Positions 34,005-43,189 of a stretch of 64,000 nt of DNA are shown here, piece by piece. Source of the stretch: Sulfuritalea sp. (GTDB lineage Bacteria; Pseudomonadota; Gammaproteobacteria; Burkholderiales; Rhodocyclaceae); NCBI GenBank assembly GCA_023229685.1, contig JALNYT010000003.1, positions 294,062-358,061 on the forward strand, given 5' to 3'. The notes under the pieces are model-generated. The model was not told the DNA's origin. It worked only from the letters and a program-made list of their open reading frames with translations, and ran no database searches. The translations under genes were made by a program, and so were the position numbers. How positions within the stretch are numbered: position 1 is the first letter of the stretch; each line of letters starts with the position of its first letter.

Positions 34005-34442
34005 ATGAAAACCTCCCTCCGAATCGCTGCTGTCCTCTCGATGATGGCACCGCTGGCCTGGGCGTCGGCGCCCTTGCCGACGGTGACGGTGTACAAAAGC
34101 CCGAGCTGCGGCTGTTGCGGGAAGTGGATCGAGCACATGAAGGTCAGCGGCTTTCCGGTGGTCACCCACGACACCGAAAGTCTTACCGCCCACAAGGTCC
34201 GCCTCGGCGTGCCGGTGGCCATGGGCTCATGCCATACCGCCGAAGTCGGCGGCTACCTGGTCGAGGGCCACGTGCCTGCGGCCGATGTGAAGCGCCTGCT
34301 GGCCGAGAAACCGCGTGCCCGTGGCCTCGTCTCACCAGGGATGCCGGCGAGCGCTCCCGGCATGGACGCGACGAGCAAGATCCCTTATGAAATTCTGCTG
34401 GTCGGCAACGATGGCCGCGCAGCTAGCTACGCGCACCATTGA
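34005..34442 (+). CDS. DUF411 periplasmic metal-binding protein
   Basis: A protein of 145 residues with a signal peptide (1-20, ending LAWASAP) and the DUF411 domain: VTVYKSPSCGCCGKWIEHM carrying the three-cysteine site, then GVPVAMGSCHTAEVGGYLVEGHVPA. Such proteins accompany copper and silver resistance genes. Start ATG 34005 has AAGGAG 8 nt upstream and a perfect cop box 66 bp upstream, so copper induction is likely. Confidence 0.9.
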   Translation: MKTSLRIAAVLSMMAPLAWASAPLPTVTVYKSPSCGCCGKWIEHMKVSGFPVVTHDTESLTAHKVRLGVPVAMGSCHTAEVGGYLVEGHVPAADVKRLLAEKPRARGLVSPGMPASAPGMDATSKIPYEILLVGNDGRAASYAHH

Positions 34443-34612
34443 GGCGAGGTTCTTCATGTTCGGCTTCCGGCTGCGGTGGCCGACCACCCCCGCCATGGTC
34501 ATGCCAAATGTTCGGCAACGCACCGACCAGCAAGACGCTGCCACGCATTCTGTTTGAATTCCATTTGTCCTTTGCCAAGGGACCGGAGATAGCCTTACCA
34601 AGGAGAACCAAC

Positions 34613-35095
34613 ATGAACAAGTTTGCCATGACAGCCATTGCGGCCGCGCTCGCGTTTTCGGCACCTGTCTTCGCCGAGGACGCTCATCACCCGGAAAACG
34701 CGGCAGACGCGAAAAGTGCTCCTGCGCAGCCGGCGCCGCAGGTGAAAAAAATGCAGGACAACGTCAAGAAAATGCCGGCGCAGCTCGACCGCATCGCCAA
34801 GGCGAAGACCGACGAAGCGCGGCAGAAGGCGATGGCCGAGCACATGCAAACCATGCAGGAGAACATGAAAATGGCGCACGACATGAAGGCCGGGATGATG
34901 GACTGTCCGATGATGCACGGCGGCATGATGGGCAAGGGCGGCATGGGCATGATGGGTGGCGGCGCCGCGCCCGCCGACGCTCCGGACCGCATGCAGCAAA
35001 TGGAAAAGCGCATGGACATGATGCAGATGATGATGGAGCAGATGATGCGCCGTCAGGAGGGCGCAAGTCCCGCCACACCCATGCCGATGAGATAA
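34613..35095 (+). CDS. Methionine-rich periplasmic copper-binding protein
   Basis: A protein of 160 residues with a signal peptide (1-21, ending PVFAED). The mature part is helical and exceptionally rich in Met and His (MMDCPMMHGGMMGKGGMGMM, QQMEKRMDMMQMMMEQMM), as in periplasmic Cu(I) buffers. AAGGAG precedes ATG 34613. It lies between DUF411 and copA on the same strand, probably in one copper-induced unit, although 170 bp separate it from DUF411. Confidence 0.85.
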   Translation: MNKFAMTAIAAALAFSAPVFAEDAHHPENAADAKSAPAQPAPQVKKMQDNVKKMPAQLDRIAKAKTDEARQKAMAEHMQTMQENMKMAHDMKAGMMDCPMMHGGMMGKGGMGMMGGGAAPADAPDRMQQMEKRMDMMQMMMEQMMRRQEGASPATPMPMR

Positions 35096-35177
35096 GGACA
35101 AGCAGCTCTGCGATAGTCTCCTGGCCACAGCGACTGCGCCCGCCTCCCGGATGTTGCGCAGGCGGCGAACCGGCATG

Positions 35178-35255
35178 ATGAAACGGCCCGAGACCAACGT
35201 GGCCTTGTTCGCATTCCTGCTCAACCGACCCTGGGAACTGTGGCATATCCCGTGA
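35178..35255 (+). pseudogene. Possible truncated start of a small membrane protein gene
   Basis: A 25-codon frame reads ALFAFLLNRPWELWHIP before a stop. The FAFLLN..WE pattern resembles the first membrane helix of a family of small membrane proteins, as I remember it. No ribosome-binding site is evident. It may be a remnant. Confidence 0.3.
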
Positions 35256-35301
35256 AGACCGCCATGAATAAGGTGTTTTCGCTACGCTGCAAGGAGCAAC
35301 C

Positions 35302-37638
35302 ATGAACGAGGCTCATGAACACTCGCATGCCCACGGTAACGGGACGCCGCCAGCATCCGGGACAACGATCGACCCGGTATGCGGCATGGCCGTCAAACCC
35401 GATTCTGAGCACCGGTTTGAATACAAAGGGCTGGACTACCGCTTTTGCAGCGCGAAGTGCCTCGCCAAATTCGAAGCCGATCCGCAACACTATCTGCAAG
35501 CCGCTGCCGAACCGGCCGCAGCGGCCATCGTGGCAGAGGGGACGATCTACACCTGCCCGATGCATCCGGAGATACGCCAACCGACGCCCGGCAACTGCCC
35601 CAAGTGCGGCATGACGCTGGAACCCGTGCTGCCCGCGCTGGATGATGAAGAGAATCCCGAGCTGACCGACTTCCGCCGCCGCTTCTGGTGGACCCTGCCG
35701 CTGACGGTGGTGGTGACGGTGCTGGCCATGGCCGGCCATGGCCTGGAGGCGTTGGCGCCGCAAAACCAGAGCTGGGTCGAGTTGATCCTGGCGTCGCCGG
35801 TCGTGCTCTGGGCCGGCTGGCCGTTTTTCGTGCGCGGAGTCCGCTCGGTGGCGACGCGCAATCCGAACATGTGGACGCTGATCGGTTCAGGCACCGCCTC
35901 GGCCTATGGCTATAGCGTGGTGGCGACCCTGGCCCCCCACCTGTTCCCTGCTTCCTTCGTCGTCCATAGCCGGGTTGGCGTGTATTTCGAGGCAGCGGCG
36001 GTGATCATCTCACTGACCCTGCTCGGCCAGATCTTCGAGCTGCGGGCGCGCTCCCAAACGTCGGCCGCAATCAAGTCCCTGCTCGGCCTGGCGCCCAAAA
36101 CGGCGCGTCGCATCGGTGCCGACGGCAGCGAGGAAGACATCCCCTTGACCCACGTGCACATCGGCGACCGGCTACGGGTACGCCCCGGCGAAAAGGTGCC
36201 GGTGGATGGCGCGGTGGAGGAAGGGCAAAGCGCGGTCGACGAGTCCATGCTCACGGGGGAACCCATTCCCGTGTCCAAACAGCCCGGCGACAAACTGATC
36301 GGCGCGACGATCAACGCCAGCGGCAGCCTCATCATGCGCGCCGAGAAAGTCGGAGCGGAAACCGTGCTGTCCCAGATCGTGCAGATGGTGGTCCAGGCCC
36401 AGCGCTCGCGAGCGCCCATGCAGCGCCTGGCCGATGTGGTGGCGGGCTACTTTGTGGTGGCGGTGATGAGCGTCGCCCTGCTGACCTTCTTCGGCTGGGG
36501 CTTGTTCGGCCCCGAGCCGAGCTGGGTCTATGGCCTGATCAACGCGGTATCGGTGCTGATCATCGCCTGCCCCTGCGCTCTCGGGCTGGCGACTCCCATG
36601 TCCATCATGGTGGCCACCGGCAAGGCAGCCACGGCGGGCGTGCTGTTCCGCGATGCCGCCGCCATCGAACAATTGCGAACGATCGACACGCTAATCGTGG
36701 ACAAGACAGGGACACTCACCGAAGGCAAACCGGCATTTCACCGTGCGGTCGCGGCGCCGGGGTTTACCGAGGACGAGGTGCTGCGCATCGCCGCCAGTCT
36801 CGACCAGGGCAGCGAGCATCCGCTGGCGCACGCCATCGTCGCCGAGGCGGGGCGGCGGCAACTGACACTGGAAACGCCGGAAGCATTTGAATCGGGCTCC
36901 GGCATCGGCGTGCGCGGGCAGGTGGGGGGCCGGGCGGTGATTCTTGGCAACACCGTGCTGATGGAAGACGAGCACGTCGCCTGGAACGGACTGGCGGATC
37001 AGGCCGAGGTGCTGCGGCAAGAAGGCGCCAGCGTCATGTATCTAGCCGTGGCCGAGCAACTGGCCGGCCTGCTCGCGGTCGCCGATCCGATCAAGGCGTC
37101 GACGGCGGAAGCCCTGGCGGGACTCAAGGCAGCGGGCATCCGCGTCGTCATGGCCACCGGCGACGGCCTCACGACAGCCCGCGCCGTGGCCGCCCGGCTC
37201 GGCATCGACGAGGTCCATGGCGAGGTCAAGCCGCGCGACAAGGTGGAACTGGTAGACCGCTTGCAGCGCGAAGGCCGCACGGTCGCCATGGCCGGCGACG
37301 GCATCAACGATGCGCCCGCCCTGGCCAAGGCCAATGTCGGCATCGCCATGGGCACCGGCGCCGACGTCGCCATGAACAGCGCCCAGGTCACGCTGGTCAA
37401 GGGCGACCTGCGCGGCATCCTGCGCGCGCGGGCGCTGTCCGTCGCCACCGTCGGCAACATGCGCCAGAATCTGGCCTTCGCCTTCCTCTACAACTCCCTC
37501 GGCGTACCGCTGGCGGCAGGCCTGCTGTATCCATTCACCGGCTTGTTGCTTTCTCCGCTCATCGCAGCACTGGCGATGAGCTTCAGTTCGGTCTCGGTCA
37601 TCACCAACGCCCTGCGCCTGCGCCGCACCAAAATCTGA
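35302..37638 (+). CDS. copA: Copper-translocating P1B-type ATPase with YHS and metal-binding N-terminal domains
   Basis: Exports Cu(I) from the cytoplasm using ATP. In its 778 residues: His-rich N-terminus, YHS domain (about 23-66, DPVCGMAV with FCSAKCLAKF), heavy-metal-binding domain (about 82-110, YTCPMHPEIRQPTPGNCPKCG), membrane helices, phosphatase loop STGEP-type MLTGEP, the CPC helix IIACPCALGLATP, DKTGTLTEG (phosphorylated Asp), SEHPLAHAI and GDGINDAPAL. Helix motifs YNSLGVPLAAG and MSFSSVSVITNALRL are the Cu(I) P1B-1 signature. The arrangement is like SilP/CopA of resistance islands. AAGGAG precedes ATG 35302. Confidence 0.94.
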   Translation: MNEAHEHSHAHGNGTPPASGTTIDPVCGMAVKPDSEHRFEYKGLDYRFCSAKCLAKFEADPQHYLQAAAEPAAAAIVAEGTIYTCPMHPEIRQPTPGNCPKCGMTLEPVLPALDDEENPELTDFRRRFWWTLPLTVVVTVLAMAGHGLEALAPQNQSWVELILASPVVLWAGWPFFVRGVRSVATRNPNMWTLIGSGTASAYGYSVVATLAPHLFPASFVVHSRVGVYFEAAAVIISLTLLGQIFELRARSQTSAAIKSLLGLAPKTARRIGADGSEEDIPLTHVHIGDRLRVRPGEKVPVDGAVEEGQSAVDESMLTGEPIPVSKQPGDKLIGATINASGSLIMRAEKVGAETVLSQIVQMVVQAQRSRAPMQRLADVVAGYFVVAVMSVALLTFFGWGLFGPEPSWVYGLINAVSVLIIACPCALGLATPMSIMVATGKAATAGVLFRDAAAIEQLRTIDTLIVDKTGTLTEGKPAFHRAVAAPGFTEDEVLRIAASLDQGSEHPLAHAIVAEAGRRQLTLETPEAFESGSGIGVRGQVGGRAVILGNTVLMEDEHVAWNGLADQAEVLRQEGASVMYLAVAEQLAGLLAVADPIKASTAEALAGLKAAGIRVVMATGDGLTTARAVAARLGIDEVHGEVKPRDKVELVDRLQREGRTVAMAGDGINDAPALAKANVGIAMGTGADVAMNSAQVTLVKGDLRGILRARALSVATVGNMRQNLAFAFLYNSLGVPLAAGLLYPFTGLLLSPLIAALAMSFSSVSVITNALRLRRTKI

Positions 37639-37666
37639 GGCACTGCGCGGCTTGGGCGGTTCGCCA

Positions 37667-37694
37667 AGAGTCGGCGCTGGCGAGACGGCGATTC
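37667..37694 (+). repeat. Dispersed GC-rich repeat, copy between copA and pheC-aroQ
   Basis: The core AGTCGGCGCTGGCGAGACGG with following CGATTC matches copies at 59141, 63098, 48759 (reverse) and in cusA near 23252. It lies in a 200-bp gap that otherwise shows nothing. Confidence 0.5.
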
Positions 37695-37841
37695 AACTCG
37701 TCACGACAAGCAATGCGAAAACCCAAAGCGCTGCATTGGACCCTACTGCCGGCGGATCAAGTCAGAAGTGCGCTCGGAGGTCCCGGCCAACCCAACACTG
37801 CGGCACCGGCACACGACTCGCGGGCTTAGCTCCACGGCGCA

Positions 37842-39134
37842 TCACGGCTTGCCCGTGCTCGCGCTGGCGTCGGTCAAGGGAGCGGCGGCGACGGTTGCGG
37901 CGGCGGGGCTGGTGGCGGCGGTGAGCATACCCTGCATGGATGCTGCGATCCGGCCGCGTTGCGCCGGATCGGCCAGCGCCGGCCAGGCGGCCGCCAACTC
38001 GCGCAGCAGCTTCGGGGTCAGCGCATCGAGGCGCGGACGAATCACCGTCGCCAGATCGGGCGCCTCGGCAAAGCGCCCGGCGCCGGCCTTCTCCCAGCGC
38101 GCGAAGTCCTCACGCTGAATCACTTTGGCCGCCTCGATCTGGGCGCGAAAGAAGCGTTCCGCCCATGCCTCGGGTACACCCAGCGCCAGCGCTTCGGCCT
38201 TCAGCCCGTCGATGATCTTCTGTTCGCGCGGCAGATCCTCGATGGCGCTTTTTGCGTTCCATTTGTAGCGCGCCACATCGGGCATCAGCGCCAGGCGTTC
38301 ATCCATCAGCCGCCGCAGCGGCTCCAGGCTGATCGCAGCCGGTGCCGCTTGCGGCCACGGGTGCGCGAGCCACTTGTCGAGCAGCTTGGCGAAGGCGCCG
38401 CTATCGATGGTCTGGTGCAGCCACTGGTCGACAAAAGACTTCCACAGCAAGTCGCGCGGCAGCAGGTAGGCCTTCTCGGAAAAGTCGAAAGGCGCTTCCG
38501 GGTGGACCGCACACAGCTGCGGCTTGAGTTTCTGCTGCAGGCGCGTTTCGATCGCATCGGTCATCATCAGGTCGGCCTGGCCGGCGACGATCTGGTCGAA
38601 GATGGTGATGTTGTCGGGATACACGGTGATGCCGGCCTGCCGGATGTTGGCGCGGGCGAAACGCTCGTTGGTACCGCCGGGATTGACGATCAGGCGCACG
38701 CCGGGCTGGTCGATTTGCGCCAGCGTCTGGAAGCGCGCCTGGTTCTCGCAGCGCGTGATCGGCGTCTTGCCATCCTTCAGGTAGGGAATCGAGTACAACG
38801 CTTTCTTCTGCCGGTCGAGGCTGATCGACACCCCGCTCATGACGATGTCGAAACGATCCTCGCCGAAATCCTTCATCAGATTGGGCCACGAGGTCGGCAC
38901 CAGTTCCAGGCGCACGCCGAGTGCCTTCGCCAACTGGCCGGCGAGTTCGATATCCAGGCCGATGAACGGGCTGGAGGCATTGGCACGATAGCTGAACGGT
39001 TTGTAATCGCCGGTGGTGCCGACGTGCAGCACGCCGCGGGCGAGGACGTCGTCGAGCCGGTGGCCCTGCGCTGCCGCCGGCAGCTGCAGGCAAACCCCTG
39101 CGATCAGGATCAGCAGCGAGCGGAACAGCGGCAT
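37842..39134 (-). CDS. Periplasmic cyclohexadienyl dehydratase-chorismate mutase fusion
   Basis: A protein of 430 residues. Signal peptide (1-22, ending LPAAAQG); family-3 solute-binding fold (about 25-265) most like cyclohexadienyl dehydratase PheC (LDDVLARGVLHVGTTGDYKPFSY, and GGTNERFAR); then a helical domain (about 270-395) like the secreted gamma-class chorismate mutase (LRRLMDERLALMPDVARYKW, AIEDLPREQKII, AEAWAERFFRAQIEAAK-like region); and an Ala/Thr-rich tail. It would turn chorismate to prephenate and then to phenylpyruvate or arogenate-derived phenylalanine in the periplasm. GGGAGG precedes ATG 39134. Enzyme activity, rather than ligand binding, is inferred. Confidence 0.75.
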   Translation of the reverse strand: MPLFRSLLILIAGVCLQLPAAAQGHRLDDVLARGVLHVGTTGDYKPFSYRANASSPFIGLDIELAGQLAKALGVRLELVPTSWPNLMKDFGEDRFDIVMSGVSISLDRQKKALYSIPYLKDGKTPITRCENQARFQTLAQIDQPGVRLIVNPGGTNERFARANIRQAGITVYPDNITIFDQIVAGQADLMMTDAIETRLQQKLKPQLCAVHPEAPFDFSEKAYLLPRDLLWKSFVDQWLHQTIDSGAFAKLLDKWLAHPWPQAAPAAISLEPLRRLMDERLALMPDVARYKWNAKSAIEDLPREQKIIDGLKAEALALGVPEAWAERFFRAQIEAAKVIQREDFARWEKAGAGRFAEAPDLATVIRPRLDALTPKLLRELAAAWPALADPAQRGRIAASMQGMLTAATSPAAATVAAAPLTDASASTGKP

Positions 39135-39160
39135 GGCGTGCCTCCCAAAGTTATTACCCA

Positions 39161-41224
39161 TCATTCGTCCTCGTCCTTCAGCTTGAAGCTCGCCGCCAGC
39201 TTCTGCTGCACTTGCGGCGGCACTTGGGCATAGCGGGCGAACTCGATGTTGTAGGCGCCGCGGCCGCCGGTCAGCGACTTCAGGCGCGAGGCATAGTCGG
39301 AAATCTCGGCCAGCGGCACTTCGCCGCTGACGCTGACCAGACCCTGGCGCCGCGCCGCGAGGCCGCTTTGCGTCCCCGTGACATGGCCGCGCCGGCTGGC
39401 CAGATCGCCGGCGATGTCGCCCATCGCGGTTTCCGGCGTAATCACCTCGATGCTGACGATGGGCTCCAGCACGATCGCCGCGGCAGCGCGGATGGCCTCC
39501 ACCGTGGCCTTGCGCCCGGCGCTGAAAAAAGCCACGTCCTTGCCGTCCACCGCATGAGTCTTGCCGTCATAGACGATGACGCGCAGGTCCTGCACCGGGA
39601 AGCCGGCGATGACGCCATCGTTCAGCGCCTGACGCACGCCCTTCTCGACCGACGCCATGAACACGCCCGGAATCACGCCGCCCTTGACCTGGTCCACGAA
39701 CTCGAAGCCGCCGCCGCGCGGCAGCGGCTCGATCTTCAGATACACCTCGCCGAACTGTCCGGCGCCGCCCGACTGCTTCTTGTGCCGGCAGTGCCCCTCG
39801 GCGCCGATGGTAACGGTTTCGCTGTAGGGAATCAGTGGCAGCCGCGTGTCCAGTTCGAGCTTGTACTGGGTCGCCATTTTTTCCAGCTTGTAGCGCAGAT
39901 GCATCTCGCCCAGGCCGCGGATCACAGTCTCGTGCGTGGTCGGATGGCGCTCCACTTCGAAGCAGGGATCTTCCAGTTCGAGCTTGTGCAGGATGTCGAA
40001 CAAGCGCTGCTCGTCGACCTTGCGTTTGGTCTCGACGGCGAGGCCCTGCATCGGCCGCGGAAACTCCAGCGGCAGCAGATGGATGTTGTCCTCGTCATGG
40101 GAGTCGTGCAGCACCGCATCGAAATCGATCTCCTCCACCTTGGCCACGGCACCGACATCGCCCGGCAGCAGTTCATCGACTTCGACGTAATCCTTGCCCT
40201 GCAACTGGTACAGATGCGCGATCTTGAACGGCCGCTTGGTCGCGCCGACGAATAGCTGGCCGTCCTTTTTCACGGTGCCCTGATGCACGCGAAACACTCC
40301 GACCTTGCCCATGTAGGGATCGACGGTGATCTTGAACACGTGGGCGAGTACATGCAGTGCGGGATCGGGCTGGGCAGCGAATGCCTCGCCGGCCTGCACC
40401 GACTCGCCGCGGTAGAACGGCGGAGCATTGCCCTCGGCCGGGTTCGGCGCCAGTGAGGCGAGCACATGCAGTAGTTCCGGAATGCCGGCGCCGGTGCGCG
40501 CCGAGGCAAACAGGATCGGCACCAGATGGCCCGCGCGCAGGGCCTTCTCGAACGGCGCATGCAATTCCTTCGCGTCGGGATCCTTGCCTTCCTCCAGGTA
40601 GCGGGCCAGCAGCGACTCGTCCTCTTCCACCAGTTGGTCGATCAGTTCGCGATGGGCGTGGGCGATCGAATCGAAATCCGCATCGCCGGCAGCATGCTCC
40701 AGCACTTCGACCACATCGTGGCGGTCATGCGTTGGCAGGTCGAGCAGCAGGCACTCCTTGCCGAAGCGCTCGCGGATTTCGCCCACCAGCCCCGGCAGAT
40801 CGACATTCTCGGCGTCGATCTTGTTGATCACGATCATGCGCGCCAAGCCACGGGCCTGGGCCGCGTGCATCATGCGCTCGGTCGCCAGCTCGATGCCGGT
40901 CTGGGCGTTGATCACCACCACGGCGGTATCGACGCCGGCCAGCGCAGCGGTCGCCTGGCCCGCAAAATCCGGATAGCCGGGGGTGTCGATGAGATGGACG
41001 TGCACCCCTTCCCAGACGAAGTTGGCCAGCGCCGAATTCAGCGAATGGCCGGCCGACTTTTCCTGCGCATCGAAATCGCAGACGGTGCTGCCCTTTTCCA
41101 CGCTGCCCTTGGCGTTGATCGCGCCCGACTTGAACAGCAGGGCTTCGGCCAGCGTGGTCTTGCCCGCACCGCCGTGGCCGACCAGGGCCACAGCTCGGAT
41201 GGATTCGGTGGTGTATTTGGCCAT
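39161..41224 (-). CDS. Elongation-factor-G-like GTPase (EF-G paralogue)
   Basis: A protein of 687 residues with the full EF-G domain order: GTPase (VALVGHGGAGKTTLAEALL, IDTPGYPDF, INKID), beta-barrel domain II, domain III, domain IV (EGHCRHKKQSGGAGQFGEVYL) and domain V (SRRGHVTGTQSG). The P-loop reads GHGGAGKTT where translational EF-G has AHIDAGKTT, placing it in the EF-G2-like group. It is separated by 26 bp from the following pheC-aroQ gene. It may act in recycling or stress rather than routine elongation. Start ATG 41224 precedes the GTPase domain. Confidence 0.88.
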   Translation of the reverse strand: MAKYTTESIRAVALVGHGGAGKTTLAEALLFKSGAINAKGSVEKGSTVCDFDAQEKSAGHSLNSALANFVWEGVHVHLIDTPGYPDFAGQATAALAGVDTAVVVINAQTGIELATERMMHAAQARGLARMIVINKIDAENVDLPGLVGEIRERFGKECLLLDLPTHDRHDVVEVLEHAAGDADFDSIAHAHRELIDQLVEEDESLLARYLEEGKDPDAKELHAPFEKALRAGHLVPILFASARTGAGIPELLHVLASLAPNPAEGNAPPFYRGESVQAGEAFAAQPDPALHVLAHVFKITVDPYMGKVGVFRVHQGTVKKDGQLFVGATKRPFKIAHLYQLQGKDYVEVDELLPGDVGAVAKVEEIDFDAVLHDSHDEDNIHLLPLEFPRPMQGLAVETKRKVDEQRLFDILHKLELEDPCFEVERHPTTHETVIRGLGEMHLRYKLEKMATQYKLELDTRLPLIPYSETVTIGAEGHCRHKKQSGGAGQFGEVYLKIEPLPRGGGFEFVDQVKGGVIPGVFMASVEKGVRQALNDGVIAGFPVQDLRVIVYDGKTHAVDGKDVAFFSAGRKATVEAIRAAAAIVLEPIVSIEVITPETAMGDIAGDLASRRGHVTGTQSGLAARRQGLVSVSGEVPLAEISDYASRLKSLTGGRGAYNIEFARYAQVPPQVQQKLAASFKLKDEDE

Positions 41225-41289
41225 GAAGCGGACTCCCCTATTTGTCGGTCTTGCGCCAAATTTTACCCGCAACTCCCCGCCGATGAGAC

Positions 41290-43188
41290 TCAGTCGATGG
41301 CGCGGGCGATGAAGTGGCGCGGCACCTGGGTCCGCGGCACGCGGCCGGCGAACCAGCTGCGCACGTCCTGATCCAGGCCGAGCCCGTGCATGTAGTTGTA
41401 GAGCGCCTTGTTCAGCGCAACGCCCAGCGCGGAATGATCGACGCCGGTCGGGTCGACAAAGCCGACGTCATTCCTGGCAAAGGACACCGGCGGCAAGGGC
41501 TTCAGCGTGATGCCATAGCGATCCGGGTGCTGTCCGACCGGGGAATGCACGGTGCAGGCGAAGCGGTGGAAGAATCCCGACTGGATGCAGTTCGCGGCGA
41601 ACAACTGGCGCACGTATTCGAGCGCATCCACCGTGTCCTGCACGGTTTGCGTCGGAAAGCCGTACATCAGGTAGGCATGCACCAGGATGCCGGCATCGGT
41701 GAAGGCATGCGTCACGCGCGCCACCTGCTCCACCGAGACGCCTTTTTGCATCAGCTTGAGCAGGCGGTCGGAAGCCACCTCGAGCCCGCCGGAGACGGCG
41801 ATGCAGCCGCTGTCGGCGAGCTGGGCGCACAGCTCCGGGGTGAAGGATTTCTCGAAGCGGATGTTGCCCCACCACGAAATCGCGCGCTTGCGCTTCTGCA
41901 GTTCCGCGGCGAGCGCCTTGAGCGCCTTGGGCGGCGCCGCCTCGTCGACGAAATGGAAGCCGGTCTGCCCCGTTTCGGCGATGACGGTCTCGATGCGATC
42001 GACCAGCGTGGTGGCGGCGACCGCGTCATAGCGCGAAATGTAGTCCAGCGAGACATCGCAAAAGCTGCACTTCTTCCAGTAGCAGCCGTGTGCCACGGTC
42101 AGCTTGTTCCAGCGCCCGTCGGACCACAGCCGGTGCATCGGATTGAGCATGTCGAGGATCGACAGGTAGCGGTCGAGCGGCAGGCCGTCCCAGGTCGGAG
42201 TGCCCACGTCGGCGAAGGCTATGTCCGGCTCGGCGGCGTCGACGTAGCGCACGCCGGCGGCCGTGCGCACGAAGCTGCGCACCAGCCGCTCTTGCGGTCG
42301 CTCGCCGCGCAGATGTTCGAGCAAGGCCAGCAGCGGGCGCTCGCCGTCGTCCAGCGTGACGTAATCGAAATAATCGAACACCCGCGGCTCGGCGAGCTCG
42401 CGCAACTCGGTATTGACGAAACCGCCGCCGAGCACGGTGACAATCGACGGGTCGTGCAGCTTGATCGCCTGCGCGATGCGAAACGCGCCATAGACGTTGC
42501 CGGGGAAAGGCGCCGACACCAGCACCAGGCGCGGCGCATGGCGTGCCACGGCCGCCAGCGTCAGCTCGCGCAGGGTGCGATCGACGAGATTGAGTGGCGC
42601 CGCCAGCGCCTTGGCCAGGGGATCGAAGCTGGCCTGGCTCTGCGCCAGCGATTCGGCATAGCGCACGAACTCGAAGCGCGAATCGACCGCGTCGCGCAGC
42701 ACGTCGGCGACATCGTTGAGGTAGAGCGTGGCGAAGTGCCGCGCGCGGTCCTGCACCCCGAGCGCGCCGAAAGCCCAGGCCAGCGGATCGCCGCCGTCCG
42801 GATCGATATAGGCGTCGAGCGGCGCGAAGCGCGGGCCCTCGGGCAGAAAGTTGCGGCCGCCGATGCGATGCCCGATCGAAGGGTCGCGCCCTTGCAGGAA
42901 AGCCACCGCCGGGTCGATCGTGGCCAGATAGCGGTCGAAGTCCCGGTCGAAGGCCTGCACCGGCGGCGTCCGCTGCGGCATCGGCAAAGCCGCTATGCGC
43001 TCGCGGATGGCCAGCAGCCCGTCGTGCGAGAACAGGCGCAGGACCAGGGCCAGCGCGAGGTCCTCCTGCACTGCGGCGACGCCGCGCGAACGCAGGAAGC
43101 CGGTCAGGTAGGCGGTCGACGGGTAGGGCGTGTTGAGCTGCGTCATCGGCGGGATGACGGACAGGACGCGCATGGGCTTGGCTGTCAT
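41290..43188 (-). CDS. B12-binding domain radical SAM protein
   Basis: A protein of 632 residues. An N-terminal cobalamin-binding-like Rossmann domain (about 215-265, VLVSAPFPGNVYGAFRIAQA, then VTVLGGGFVN) precedes a radical SAM core whose cluster motif HGCYWKKCSFCDV (C-x3-C-x2-C) is near residue 366. SGGLEVASDRLLKLMQKGV and AYLMYGFPTQT follow. The DxHxxG of base-off B12 binders is not evident, so cobalamin binding is uncertain. It begins 1 nt after the SRAP gene's stop, so both are co-transcribed. Substrate unknown; methylthiolation or anaerobic Mg-protoporphyrin cyclase-like chemistry is possible. Confidence 0.82.
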   Translation of the reverse strand: MTAKPMRVLSVIPPMTQLNTPYPSTAYLTGFLRSRGVAAVQEDLALALVLRLFSHDGLLAIRERIAALPMPQRTPPVQAFDRDFDRYLATIDPAVAFLQGRDPSIGHRIGGRNFLPEGPRFAPLDAYIDPDGGDPLAWAFGALGVQDRARHFATLYLNDVADVLRDAVDSRFEFVRYAESLAQSQASFDPLAKALAAPLNLVDRTLRELTLAAVARHAPRLVLVSAPFPGNVYGAFRIAQAIKLHDPSIVTVLGGGFVNTELRELAEPRVFDYFDYVTLDDGERPLLALLEHLRGERPQERLVRSFVRTAAGVRYVDAAEPDIAFADVGTPTWDGLPLDRYLSILDMLNPMHRLWSDGRWNKLTVAHGCYWKKCSFCDVSLDYISRYDAVAATTLVDRIETVIAETGQTGFHFVDEAAPPKALKALAAELQKRKRAISWWGNIRFEKSFTPELCAQLADSGCIAVSGGLEVASDRLLKLMQKGVSVEQVARVTHAFTDAGILVHAYLMYGFPTQTVQDTVDALEYVRQLFAANCIQSGFFHRFACTVHSPVGQHPDRYGITLKPLPPVSFARNDVGFVDPTGVDHSALGVALNKALYNYMHGLGLDQDVRSWFAGRVPRTQVPRHFIARAID

Positions 43189-43189
43189 C

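Noticed and set aside
34423..34638. A 71-codon minus-strand frame between DUF411 and the methionine-rich gene
   Set aside because: It overlaps the ribosome-binding site and signal peptide of the plus-strand gene and shows no family features.
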